In this document: piece by piece, positions 54,379 to 63,489 of the stretch
Numbering within the stretch: the stretch's first letter is position 1
Layout: every line of letters begins with the position of its first letter
Source of the DNA: Chaetoceros tenuissimus
Lineage: Eukaryota; Bacillariophyta; Thalassiosirophyceae; Chaetocerotales; Chaetocerotaceae
DNA: 64,000 bases
Assembly: GCA_021927905.1 (NCBI GenBank)
Contig: BLLK01000045.1
Location: 62,001 to 126,000, forward strand
Direction of reading: 5' to 3'
The notes under the pieces: model-generated
What the model was told of the DNA's origin: nothing
Database searches by the model: none
What the model saw: only the letters and a program-made list of their open reading frames with translations
Position numbers and translations under genes: made by a program

Positions 54379-55443
54379 CTATAGAGTAGTATCTAGATAT
54401 CCAAATGTATTCATTCCAATCCCTTCAGAAGATGGGTTGGTTGGTGGAACATCAAGATACCTGATAGTTGCAATGATTGGTTTCTCAAATGTCTTGGTGG
54501 TAACTCCCACGCTCAAACTTGAAAGGTAGTTGCTACACGCAGAAACAGAAGGCGTAGATGCAGCTGCAATAGAATTGCCTTGTTTCTTCACTGTTTTTCG
54601 GAAAGGAAAGATTCTGAGACTAGGCAATCTAAAGCGCTTGCTGTCAGTATTTGAAATGATTGCATCGAGCTCAGCCTTTTTCTGTCTGTCCTCGAAATCA
54701 TTTTGAACATCAAATTTAACTCCTCCAGCAACATTATTTTCTTCAAGTTCAAACTCGGATCTAATTGCAGCCATTCTCTCTTCGGTACATATAGTTTCTT
54801 CAAAGACCGAAGCAACCTTGAGCAAAGTATTGAGTCTAGAGTTTACTTTTCTTTGAGAAATCATTGACTGAAATTTCTCAGTGACTGATTTTTCCTCCTT
54901 TCTCTCATTGAAATTCTCGATGCTATTAGTGATGGACGAGAAAAGGTTGAAACTGAAGCGCTTCTCCGCGACCTGCTTCTCAGTAACTTCAGACTGCATA
55001 CGAGTAGAAGTAAAAAAGAGACAAGAATTTGAAGCTAGAGTTCTTTTACTTGAGATTGGTGAAGAAGAAACAGAAGAAGTTGGTCTTGTCTGCAAAGGAT
55101 TCATCATAGAGTTCGCCTTTGGAGTGGTCAATGTTGCAGGTAACCAAGAGGCGTTTGAAGGCAAATGGCGGCTGGTTCCATCAGATTTTGATGGCGGTGC
55201 CTTGAATTTTAACGCTTTATTTTTTGAATTGCCTCCACGTCTGTACATTACTTTGCCTCCCTGAGCCTTTTCAGGAAGCCACGAAGCCTTGTTGGCTGGG
55301 AGTGGTCTACTAGGTCCATCATTCTTTGGCGAAATTGACCTGAAATTCAACCCCTTCTTTTGGGGACCATTTGGAACTCCATAAGCGCTTACGATTACTG
55401 CTGAGCGAATCAGCAAGAGGGCACAGACTGACTTGAGATGCAT
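54379..55443 (-). CDS. Secreted or plastid-targeted protein with ASWLP repeats
   Basis: 354 aa from the ATG at 55443, which starts a signal peptide (MHLKSVCALLLIRSAVIVSAYG); the frame is open to 55482. Cleavage before or at SAYGVP would leave a Tyr at the first position, a weak form of the diatom plastid motif. Two related blocks of about 40 residues follow, each of the form K-x-LxF-x(5-7)-DGxSRxLPxNxASWLP. The remainder is basic and Ser-rich, with a helical KFQSMISQRKVNSRLNTLL part and a C-terminal strand-rich end. No family was recognised. It ends 144 bases from the convergent coiled-coil gene. Confidence 0.65.
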   Translation of the reverse strand: MHLKSVCALLLIRSAVIVSAYGVPNGPQKKGLNFRSISPKNDGPSRPLPANKASWLPEKAQGGKVMYRRGGNSKNKALKFKAPPSKSDGTSRHLPSNASWLPATLTTPKANSMMNPLQTRPTSSVSSSPISSKRTLASNSCLFFTSTRMQSEVTEKQVAEKRFSFNLFSSITNSIENFNERKEEKSVTEKFQSMISQRKVNSRLNTLLKVASVFEETICTEERMAAIRSEFELEENNVAGGVKFDVQNDFEDRQKKAELDAIISNTDSKRFRLPSLRIFPFRKTVKKQGNSIAAASTPSVSACSNYLSSLSVGVTTKTFEKPIIATIRYLDVPPTNPSSEGIGMNTFGYLDTTL

Positions 55444-55482
55444 ACTGAATGGTGTAAGATTGTGAAAATTAATGGAACGCAA

Positions 55483-55803
55483 AACTAGAAAAGAGGACAG
55501 CTTTTCACCATCCTCGAGCTCGTAGTGAATAGGAAGAGGAGACGAGAGACTGAACCACCACCACCTTCAAAAACCCGGAGAATTTTTCCGCGTAATTACC
55601 AATTTAGTTGTTTCAAACGCATTTACAGCTCAGAACCTATTTTATGGAATCTTGGATATTCACGACTGAAACCTGACCAAATGTAGTACTTTTTGAAAAG
55701 ATCTTTTGTGTCATTGCTCTTTGATGTTTCAATAAATGAAAATGAGAGATTTGTAAGAAACTTTAGAATCCATTATACTTGGAAACAAAACAATCAGAGA
55801 TAG
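55483..55803. promoter_or_regulatory. Divergent promoter region
   Basis: 321 bp between the ASWLP-repeat gene and the small gene at 55804. It contains TTTTTCCGCG near 55577-55586, loosely E2F-like. Nothing coding is seen. Confidence 0.3.
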
Positions 55804-56197
55804 ATGCCCTATCGAGTTTGTAACAACTCATTTTGCAAGAGCTATGAAAGGCGAAGAATTCTATGCAAAATGTGAGTTTACTGGTTCTGTTTATCTTTAT
55901 CATCTTGAATGCTTTCATAGTTCGTGATTCTCATATTCATGTTTTATGCAATAAATGTCTAATAGAATTGAAATTATGGGATGTAGTCTTGAAGCATCAA
56001 ATCACATAAGGAACTTTGTTCCAACAGCAATCATGATTGAGTTTGCTCTTTTCCAACAGGCGTCTACATTTGAAATGTATGTAAATGAGTTCACGTTGCC
56101 CCAACGAGTAGAGTTATGTCTAAACAATAGAATCAGGACGTTGGAAGCGTTTGCCAATGACATACATCAAGAATATCCTTGTGCACCAGCAGCATAG
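55804..56197 (+). CDS. Small hypothetical protein, two exons
   Basis: Exons 55804-55871 and 55966-56197 join in frame across a 94-nt intron with GTGAGT and TAATAG ends, giving 99 aa. The start MPYRVCNNSFCKSYERRR has a CxxxxxC pair in basic context; the rest is helical, with LPQRVELCLNNRIRTLEAF. No family is recognised. The clean splice fit supports a real gene, but the composition is only moderately coding. It could be a remnant of a larger gene. Confidence 0.45.
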
Positions 56198-56292
56198 CTT
56201 GATCGAGTGCTACGACATTCCAATTTTTCCTAGGTGGTTATCGCATGGTGCGAAAAAAGATCACTTTGTCGAATATTCCCTTATCTTTTTAT

Positions 56293-56408
56293 AATTCATG
56301 TATATGTATAACTTCTAATTAAGTTTCCTTTCTCAATACAGAATATATTCTCTTTTAGCTTTTAATTCATGCATATGTATAAATCTAATAAAGGTCCCTT
56401 TCTCAAAT
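56293..56408. repeat. Imperfect direct duplication in 3' flank
   Basis: A block of about 46 bases at 56293-56338 recurs at 56363-56408 with a few changes; both contain AATTCATG(T/C)ATATGTATAA and end CCTTTCTCAA(A)TA. The period is 70 bases. It lies downstream of the 99-aa gene and probably arose by local duplication. Confidence 0.65.
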
Positions 56409-56459
56409 ACCATATTTGAATTTGTACCCGTTCACTAATGTCCTCCTTTGGCAAATAAT

Positions 56460-58093
56460 TTAGAGCGTTTTTGTTGCAGTGGTATAAGTTTCCAATGGAA
56501 CTGGCTCCACATTCAGACGAGCTAAAGCTCTGTGAATAGCCATTAGGACATCCTGCTGACCTTCAAAGAATTCATCACCAATTGGAGGAGTCTTCATTCT
56601 CACGTCAACTGAAACCTCGAGTGCTGTATCACCATATGAGCTCCAATAGATGCGGAATGGTCTAGTTCCATCTGTAACAACGTGTGGACAAGTTGTTCGT
56701 AGTTCCTTTCTGATCTCGTCAATGATTTTTGGAATCTTATCTGCATCACCGTAATCGAAGCGCAGGGTTTGGGTCACTTGACTAAACTTCAATCTTGACA
56801 TGTTTGTAATTTTTTGATTTGCAAGTTCTTTGTTAGGAACAGCAGTCACCATCTCTCCATTATGCTTCACAAGAGTCTTTGTGCCTGTTAGTTCTATGAA
56901 TCTTCAAGTGGAAACAATTTAAAACATAGTGGTAAAATATCTCACCTCAAGTACTCCCATTCTGAGAACATTCCCATTGACTCCATTTCCAAACTTCACT
57001 ACTTCACCTTCGTAAACTTTGTCAGACGCCTGCAATGCAAATCCTGATACAAACTGTAGAACGATGAATTGAAGGTGAGTTCCTATTAATATTGATATAG
57101 TTTCAAATTACCATATGTCTTACCTGCATTGCCATATCTTTACTTGCGAAAGAAAGAAGCAAAGTTCCTGCTCCTCCTACTGCGAAGAATGAATTCAGGA
57201 ATACACCAGCTTTAATCTGCAAGATATCAAGTAGACTAGAAATAAAACCTCCCCATAGAACTACATCCAAGATGTTGTTCACTGTAGTAGCACGACTACT
57301 GGTTCTTCTTCTCATCTTTTCATTCGGTCCATTGTATCTACATTTCGTGAAAGAAAAAGGATGTTAGAAAATAACTTTGCACCTTTAACGAGTTCAATTT
57401 ATTGATCAAATATATAATCTTCTCTTACCTGAATGCCTTTTTAATCAGATACTTTCTAAGAGCATTGACGCGAGTGAAGATCCATGCAGTATAGATGGTC
57501 TTTGCGCACAACTTGCTCGTGTTTTGGACATTGAACCCCAGAACTGAAAGAGCAATTGCCAAACAATCGACCAAATATACAAGTCCTGCAATGCGACCAG
57601 CTTCAGCAATCAGATGTGTGTAAAAGAAAAGTTTGGTATCTCTAAACTCTTTCTTTACCTTCACTGGTGAATTCAAAACGTCTGACTTCTGGATATCAAC
57701 AGAGTTGTCGTCAGCATTCCTCATGTAAAACTTTTCATAAGGGATCTGCACAAGAGGAAGGAGGAACCAACCTACGAACAAAATGAAGAACAAATCTGCA
57801 GGCTCGGTGACTGTTTTGATTGCAATTCCGATATTCTTAGCTTTATCTGGTGTGATCCATAGCTTTTCTAATACAGGAGCAATCTTTCCTGCAAACGTTG
57901 AAATACTCTCCTTCTTAGATGAAGGAAATGCAAACATCTTTGTTTTTGGATTCTTTGTGGAAGGCACGTGAGAAGTAGGGGCAAATGCTGAAGGTGCAGC
58001 TCCCGAGTCTGCGGCGATAACAAATGTGCTTGCAGGTAGCAAAAGACTGAACAATAGAATCAGTTTTATGAGGGAAGATCTCACTGATGCCAT
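56460..58093 (-). CDS. MscS-type mechanosensitive channel, probably plastid
   Basis: Four exons: 58093-57429, 57337-57124, 57053-56946 and 56876-56460, 467 aa, introns of 91, 70 and 69 nt. The last acceptor (CACAAAG) is the only one keeping frame. A signal peptide (LIKLILLFSLLLPASTFVIA) is followed by SGAAPSAFAPT, so the SAFAP motif lies about ten residues after the likely cleavage site. Membrane segments lie near 97-120, 160-190 and 235-280; the pore-lining helix is glycine-rich (AGVFLNSFFAVGGAGTLLLSFASKD). The beta domain has GEVVKFGNGVNGNVLRMGVLETLV and AVPNKELANQKITNMSR, the family signature. It would release ions when the membrane is stretched; plant relatives MSL2/3 guard plastid shape and division. 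Confidence 0.85.
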
Positions 58094-58796
58094 TTTATAA
58101 GATTTGCACTTGTGAGAAAAGTATCTTTCCAAGTAAAACTTACGTTTTGTTGAATTTGTGATAGTTTCGGAGTAAATGTAAAAAATGGTGCAGACTTCGG
58201 TGGAAATTTAGATAGGGAAGGGGAAGCCTTGATGTGTTCTTTTTGATTGGTTGATAGCTTGACATTCCTTTATCTCTCGGTGTCAAAATAATGCTATTTC
58301 ACCAGAACGTTAGATGGAGGTTATAATAAATATGGATTGGCCTAGCACTAGCTAGCATTTGATAGTTGAAAGTAGCTAGTACCATACTACAAATTTCTGA
58401 AGTAGACTTGTTGTCATCGCCTCCCATTTAATTTATGGTAGGATTTTTATATACATCTATGAGTCACTTTGCGTTGTGATCAAAATAGCGAAAGGAGTTC
58501 TTTCCGTTATAAAATTCTATAATTTCTAATCTTTTCCTTTGTTCATTTTTTGGTACTATCCATATGAATAAAACATTTTATATGGCTTTAGCTTCATATT
58601 GCGAAAGTATCCAATTAATCACCCATCAACTGCCACATTTTTACAAAATACCAGCTTACTTGATTCTCTACTTTTTCGATGCAAATTCTCTAACTTGATC
58701 AATACTGTCGTCAATTTTTTTGCGGTAATCTTTGACATATTTTCCCACATCGATGTTTGCAGCGTCTGGTTTCGGCTACGCCGTTTTGTATTCGAT
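58094..58796. other. Intergenic stretch
   Basis: 703 bp including the MscS promoter and the 3' flank of the small gene at 58797. It has a GGGAAGGGGAAG purine run near 58215-58227 and CTAGCTAG at 58348-58355. Short open frames have no motifs. Confidence 0.35.
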
Positions 58797-59053
58797 TTAT
58801 TTAATTGACATAACTCTATTAGTAAACTGAAAAATAGATCAAGTGGATGATAGTGCAAAGTCGTCGTGAAACGTACCGTGTTATTCATTGTTGCTTTTGC
58901 ATGTTCAAACAATCGAGTCAATTCCTGTTCGGCTTCTTCTGCTAATATCCATCGAGATGAAAGTAATTGTCTGTGTGATAGTTCGCGATGAATCATAAGA
59001 AATCCAGCACCTGATGTTACAGAACCAACGAGGAAAGATGGGATGTGCACCAT
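58797..59053 (-). CDS. Small single-pass membrane protein
   Basis: Exons 59053-58877 and 58826-58797 across a 50-nt intron with GTACGT and TTTTCAG ends give 68 aa; if the intron is retained the frame runs to 58619 and gives 144 aa. The start MVHIPSFLVGSVTSGAGFLMI is a glycine-containing membrane helix, followed by a charged amphipathic helix (EEAEQELTRLFEHAKATM). This layout is common in small mitochondrial inner membrane proteins. No family was recognised. The very short second exon makes the splice uncertain. Confidence 0.45.
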
Positions 59054-59466
59054 TTTGTCCTATGAGTTGATAAGAACAAATTAGTTCAGGAAATTTCTAG
59101 AAAAGCCTCCCTTTGCAATGAAATGTAGCTGCAACTTACGTTTTCTTGCAGTCTCTACTTCTATTGAATTAGGATGCAATTGGAATTGGAAGATTTTCTG
59201 GCTCTACGTACTAGTAGCACCTTTATTAGCAACAATACAATGATCTGTATCAGCACTAGCACTGTTTTTATCGGCTGTGTACGATGATACCACCTTTATG
59301 TACGTACGTCCGCTGCTTCTTTATTGGCGAAACGAGAAAAAGAGGGGAAGGGGAGAGGAAGGGTGTAAATCTAAAAAGTGATTTAGATTTTATAAAAAAA
59401 TATGATACTTTTACGAGTACGTGAGATTTATTCTACAGAGCGATGATTCTAATAAAAATCTATTTT
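59054..59466. promoter_or_regulatory. Intergenic region with GTACGTAC, purine run and hairpin
   Basis: 413 bp. In order: GTACGTAC at 59300-59307, a G-rich purine run at 59333-59363, and a perfect 9-bp inverted repeat AAATCTAAA/TTTAGATTT at 59367-59375 and 59382-59390 followed by a T/A run. The hairpin lies just beyond the 3' end of the NFACT-R gene. Confidence 0.5.
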
Positions 59467-60498
59467 TTACTTTTTGGTTTTATCTAGTCTCTCTAGCCTT
59501 GATTCTGCCTCTTTCATGTTGACAGTAATTGTTTGAACTTTCCCAGTTAGCTGGACAAGCCCCGGTTTTGCTCCTGGAGGTTTCTTTACATCCCTCCACC
59601 TACATAGATTCACCTTGATTGTATTTCCACCACATTTACTCTGTCTTGCAGCAAGCGCGGCTGCATCCTTTTTAACGTCAGGATCCAATTGTTCATCATG
59701 ACACCGAATTACTACATGACTTCCTGGGCAACCAGCTGCGTGCATCCACCAGTCTGGTCCATCTCCGTGTTTAGGATTGCAAGAAAGTTCATCATTATCT
59801 TCTGAGCGTCTTCCAACTCTAATCTCGATGTTATTCTTTGACGTATAAGTAAAGTATGGTTTTCTTGGAGCTTCTTTACGTGGTCCCTTCTTCTTCTTTG
59901 CTCCCCTTGGTTGCCGTTGAGGTGGAGCATCAGTCACTTCCAACTCTAGTGCCAATGATGCAATTTCCTCAGGTAGAACAACACTCTTTCCACTCTTGAC
60001 TTTTTGTAGCTTCTCCTCCAATAGATTAAGCTTTGATAAGCGATCTTTCAACTCTTGGTAATTTGTCTCGAGACTTTTGACATCTGGACATGCCTCCAAC
60101 TCGTCATCAGTTGCATCAGGATTACTCATGAGCTCTTCTACAATCTGATTTGCTTGGTTCAGTTTAGTAGATGCCTTTCCGATCTTTTTATGACAACGCA
60201 AAGTTAATCTCGCAGCCTCCTTTTTCAATTCTGGAATATTCCAGGAGCTTTCTAGTGTTTTTCCAGCATCCTCTGTTTCTGATGAACTGAATAACCCAGT
60301 GAATTTTCTGACTTGAATGCTTGATAGAGCGACATGATTACGACTTTGGGCTCTAGTTACGAATGAAATTGATCGATATGACGGTGAAGCAAATGAGGAC
60401 ACAAACATACGTCGAGATATGTTGGCAATCATGATGGCAATTGCGAAACTTTTTCTATACATGGTGTTCGTCACCCTTATTTCCTTGAATCCCTGCAA
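59467..60498 (-). CDS. NFACT-R (DUF814) domain protein, organellar
   Basis: 343 aa from the first ATG; starts at 60459 (MYRKSFAIAIM) or 60432 are equally plausible. The leader (ISRRMFVSSFASPSYRSISF) is basic, Ser-rich and mitochondrion-like. About 85-185 is coiled coil. The NFACT-R domain follows a basic linker: RKPYFTYTSKNNIEIRVGRRSEDND, then DWWMHAAGCPGSHVVIRC near residue 260, and KVNLCRWRDVKKPPGAKPGLVQL at the end. Full NFACT proteins (RqcH, NEMF) bind stalled large ribosomal subunits; here the NFACT-N part is missing, as in stand-alone organellar forms of plants. It may bind RNA or rescue organelle ribosomes. Confidence 0.8.
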   Translation of the reverse strand: MQGFKEIRVTNTMYRKSFAIAIMIANISRRMFVSSFASPSYRSISFVTRAQSRNHVALSSIQVRKFTGLFSSSETEDAGKTLESSWNIPELKKEAARLTLRCHKKIGKASTKLNQANQIVEELMSNPDATDDELEACPDVKSLETNYQELKDRLSKLNLLEEKLQKVKSGKSVVLPEEIASLALELEVTDAPPQRQPRGAKKKKGPRKEAPRKPYFTYTSKNNIEIRVGRRSEDNDELSCNPKHGDGPDWWMHAAGCPGSHVVIRCHDEQLDPDVKKDAAALAARQSKCGGNTIKVNLCRWRDVKKPPGAKPGLVQLTGKVQTITVNMKEAESRLERLDKTKK

Positions 60499-60812
60499 GA
60501 CTCTCTGAAGACAATAATTATGGAATGATCCTCAGTTTGATCTGTGTTTGAATCAAATGAACTTAGACGCTGTTTTTGTTTAGCTTGAAAATCGTTCATC
60601 TTCGCTTTTTGCCGTCTTCGTCATTCGAGCTCCAATCCCATCTTTTGTTGGCTGTGGGCGCGCCATGTCAACCACTCAATTCACTCTCAAAGCTATGTCA
60701 AAGTTACATACTAATACTCAATATGAAAAGGGACTCAACAACTTGGAATATGAAAGTATTTTCTCTTTAATGCTTTGAGTATCAGTACCTACCAATCATA
60801 AAGTTTTAAAGA
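60499..60812. promoter_or_regulatory. Divergent promoter region, NFACT-R and RsmE
   Basis: 314 bp with a GGGCGCGCC GC-rich spot near 60657-60665, unusual in this AT-rich DNA. No gene is seen. Confidence 0.35.
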
Positions 60813-61862
60813 ATGAGATATATTTGTCTACAAACAATCATGATGGCTACTGCATGTTTGTTGGCAAAAAATTGGAAACTTTCAAACGCATTCAACTCAC
60901 CTTTACGACAATTTCATTCAAGCACATCATTGAATTTAAATAGATTTTTGTTTGATCCATCTGAAATTGATACAGAGGCAAAATCTTCATCTCCTACAAT
61001 AACATTGACAAAGAATGATTATAGGACAATACATGCTGCAAAGATTCTCAGTCTTCACAATGGAGATACTCTTCGTGCTGGCATAGTCAAAGATGCCAAC
61101 ATCAATAATTCTACATTACGGCCTTCACTGGTAGCAGAAGAAAGTGAATATGCTGGACTTATAACTGACGAAGCATCTATTGAATGGATACCCGAGGGAA
61201 AAATAAAGAAAGCACAACCTACAAAAAATGGCGATCCACCTGGTTCTCTTCAAATTACTTTGAATGACTTAGTTCCTATTGAGGAAGAATTATCAGATAT
61301 GAAACCAAGAATTAGTTTAATTCTGGCATTACCGAGACCACTAGCATTAGGTAGACTACTTCCAATGATTGCTCAGATGGGAGTTGATCATTTAGTTCTA
61401 ACTGCTGCAGAAAAGGTACCTAAAGATTACTTTGGAAGTCATCTCTTTCGAAAACCAATTGAGATACGTCGGGCGTTGATTGAAGGTTTGTGTCAAGCTG
61501 CTGATGTACAGATACCGACAGTGACTATTACAAAACGATTGAAACCATTTATTGAAGATGACTTGGAGTCCATGTTTCCATCGGATAAGTATGCACGTGT
61601 CATTGCTCACCCACAAAGAAAAGATGGAAAGCCATCTTTACGAATGAGTCAAATTAGTTTTCCTGAGAATGTAAGTGGAAAAGATAAACGGATAGTTTTG
61701 GCAGTTGGTCCAGAAGGAGGTTGGTCTGAGCCATATGAATTAGATTTGTTTCAAGAACATGGATTTCAACAAGTGACTCTTGGCTCGAGAATTCTACGAA
61801 GTGATGTGGCTGTGATTTCGCTGTTGAGTTTAGCATCTGACCTTTGCGCAAGTGATGATTGA
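60813..61862 (+). CDS. rsmE: RsmE-type 16S rRNA m3U1498 methyltransferase, organellar
   Basis: Single exon, 349 aa. The leader (TIMMATACLLAKNWKLSNAFNSPLRQF) contains a hydrophobic run and NAFNSP, resembling a plastid presequence, but mitochondria are possible. A PUA-like N-terminal domain (LTKNDYRTIHAAKILSLHNGDTL) precedes the SPOUT methyltransferase fold, with the SAM-binding knot VLAVGPEGGWSEPYE near 296 and LGSRILRSDVAVISLL near 324. RsmE methylates N3 of U1498 in the decoding region of bacterial-type small-subunit rRNA. It is convergent with the TAP42 gene, 119 bases apart. Confidence 0.88.
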   Translation: MRYICLQTIMMATACLLAKNWKLSNAFNSPLRQFHSSTSLNLNRFLFDPSEIDTEAKSSSPTITLTKNDYRTIHAAKILSLHNGDTLRAGIVKDANINNSTLRPSLVAEESEYAGLITDEASIEWIPEGKIKKAQPTKNGDPPGSLQITLNDLVPIEEELSDMKPRISLILALPRPLALGRLLPMIAQMGVDHLVLTAAEKVPKDYFGSHLFRKPIEIRRALIEGLCQAADVQIPTVTITKRLKPFIEDDLESMFPSDKYARVIAHPQRKDGKPSLRMSQISFPENVSGKDKRIVLAVGPEGGWSEPYELDLFQEHGFQQVTLGSRILRSDVAVISLLSLASDLCASDD

Positions 61863-61981
61863 TTATCGAATTGTTCAACCTAACCATAAGAAATCTATAT
61901 TTTATGATGTATCTAGATATCTCTCAATAAAATAGTATAAACCTTTGAAGGAAGAGCTGAAGGACTCAATGAGCAGTCGGT

Positions 61982-63196
61982 CTAAAAGTTACGATCTCCT
62001 CTGTCACCCATCTTGTTACCACTGCCCCTTGGGTTTTCGTCCTTCCAATCATCCCACTCCCGATCAAGCTTAGCACTAGCATCAACCAAGTCTGTATTGT
62101 CTTCCATTCCATCCCTAACCAAGTATTCATATCTCCTTGGAGCATTCTTTGCATTTTCTTCGGATACTTTTTGTCTGGCTTCTCTTTCCATTGCTTCTTT
62201 GACTTCCTTCTCTGCCAAGTCATCTAGTGACATTGTAGGTTGGTTCCAAGACGGCCTAAATACTTGAGATTGAATTTCCTGCTTTTTGAAAATAAGTTGT
62301 CCAGTCATTGGATCTTGCAACACCTGTGTCATTTGCATCCTCTTTGTGGGATCATTTATCATTGGGCGACGTTGTGGTTGAGAAGATTGTGGTGGCCCTC
62401 TTCCACCACTTTGTACACCACGGTGTTGATCCATATGATTCCTTTCTTTCTCCATTTTAACAGCCATTTCTAGCATTTGGAATTCCATACTAGAGGAATA
62501 TATTTCTTCGATTGCATCGAGAGCATATGTATTCAACTGACATAAATATAACGACCGCATCAGAGAATCTTCATCATGACCTTCCATTTCTTCATGCTCT
62601 TGCAAATCAAGGCGTTTTCTCTGAGCTACTTGGGCATTCATATGTGACAGTTTCGCTTTGATCTCTTTACTCTCTTTAAACCTTGCAATCTTTTCATCTC
62701 GTGATGGAGAAGGAAGTGGTTTCGATGGCATCTCTTCTTCTTCATCATGGTTCATTTCTGGTAATGCTTTATATTGTTGTTGAATAGTACCATTTAATAA
62801 ATCTTCAAATGTATCGCATCTATGAAGAAATAAATGAAATAGTTCTACAGCTCTCTTCACATTGTTATATCTTGCTTTGCTTGAAGTAGTTCGTACTTGC
62901 AAGTACGCTTTTGCCATGTGATATTCTACACCTAATAGAGGCAACGAAGAAGTTTGAACATCCGCCAAGGACTCATTCACAGAAAATATTGCTGCTTGCT
63001 GAATTTGATGTTGCAGCTGTTCTAGTATTTCTAAAGCTTCCACAAGCGGATTTTTAGTATCTTTCTCATCACCCGATTTCATATCTTGACTGTCTCGCAT
63101 TTCTTCCTCCTTTTGCATCAAGTTCTGTGCCTTGCTCAAGAGCCCTGTGAGAGACAAAGGCTTTTCCCCTGATGATTCTGCTTGAGATGTAGACAT
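61982..63196 (-). CDS. TAP42/IGBP1 family PP2A regulator
   Basis: 404 aa from the ATG at 63196 (MSTSQAESSGEK); the frame is open to 63226. The N-terminal 230 residues are helical repeats (GVEYHMAKAYLQVRTT, RYNNVKRAVELFHLFLHRC, DEKIARFKESKEIKAKL), as in the TPR-like domain of alpha4/Tap42. The tail has REWDDWKDENPRGSGNKMGDRG, the family end. Tap42 binds catalytic subunits of PP2A, PP4 and PP6, protects them and acts downstream of TOR. The central QHRGVQSGGRGPPQ stretch is disordered. Confidence 0.85.
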   Translation of the reverse strand: MSTSQAESSGEKPLSLTGLLSKAQNLMQKEEEMRDSQDMKSGDEKDTKNPLVEALEILEQLQHQIQQAAIFSVNESLADVQTSSLPLLGVEYHMAKAYLQVRTTSSKARYNNVKRAVELFHLFLHRCDTFEDLLNGTIQQQYKALPEMNHDEEEEMPSKPLPSPSRDEKIARFKESKEIKAKLSHMNAQVAQRKRLDLQEHEEMEGHDEDSLMRSLYLCQLNTYALDAIEEIYSSSMEFQMLEMAVKMEKERNHMDQHRGVQSGGRGPPQSSQPQRRPMINDPTKRMQMTQVLQDPMTGQLIFKKQEIQSQVFRPSWNQPTMSLDDLAEKEVKEAMEREARQKVSEENAKNAPRRYEYLVRDGMEDNTDLVDASAKLDREWDDWKDENPRGSGNKMGDRGDRNF

Positions 63197-63489
63197 GATG
63201 TTATTATTTGATCCTGGTGTATGCAAACAATAATAGTGAAGTATGGATGTATGTGATTAAAAAGGAAAGAATAATGAAGCCCTTCGCTGCCCCTGCTAAA
63301 TCTACCTACTCTTCACGGTTTTCTTGTCCCCTAGCTCGCCGCTGGAGTGGAAAAATCGTTGGAAAATGACCAACTCTATCAAACACCAAATAACAAATAA
63401 TACAGTTCTGGAGTTCTTGTTTACCCTGCTTCAAAACATTCACACTTTTTCCTCCTAGATAGTATCCATATAATTAACTAGCTTTGAAA

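Noticed and set aside
58619-58808. Plus-strand open frame opposite the small membrane gene
   Set aside because: No motif and AT-rich composition; the minus-strand model with signal-like start fits better.
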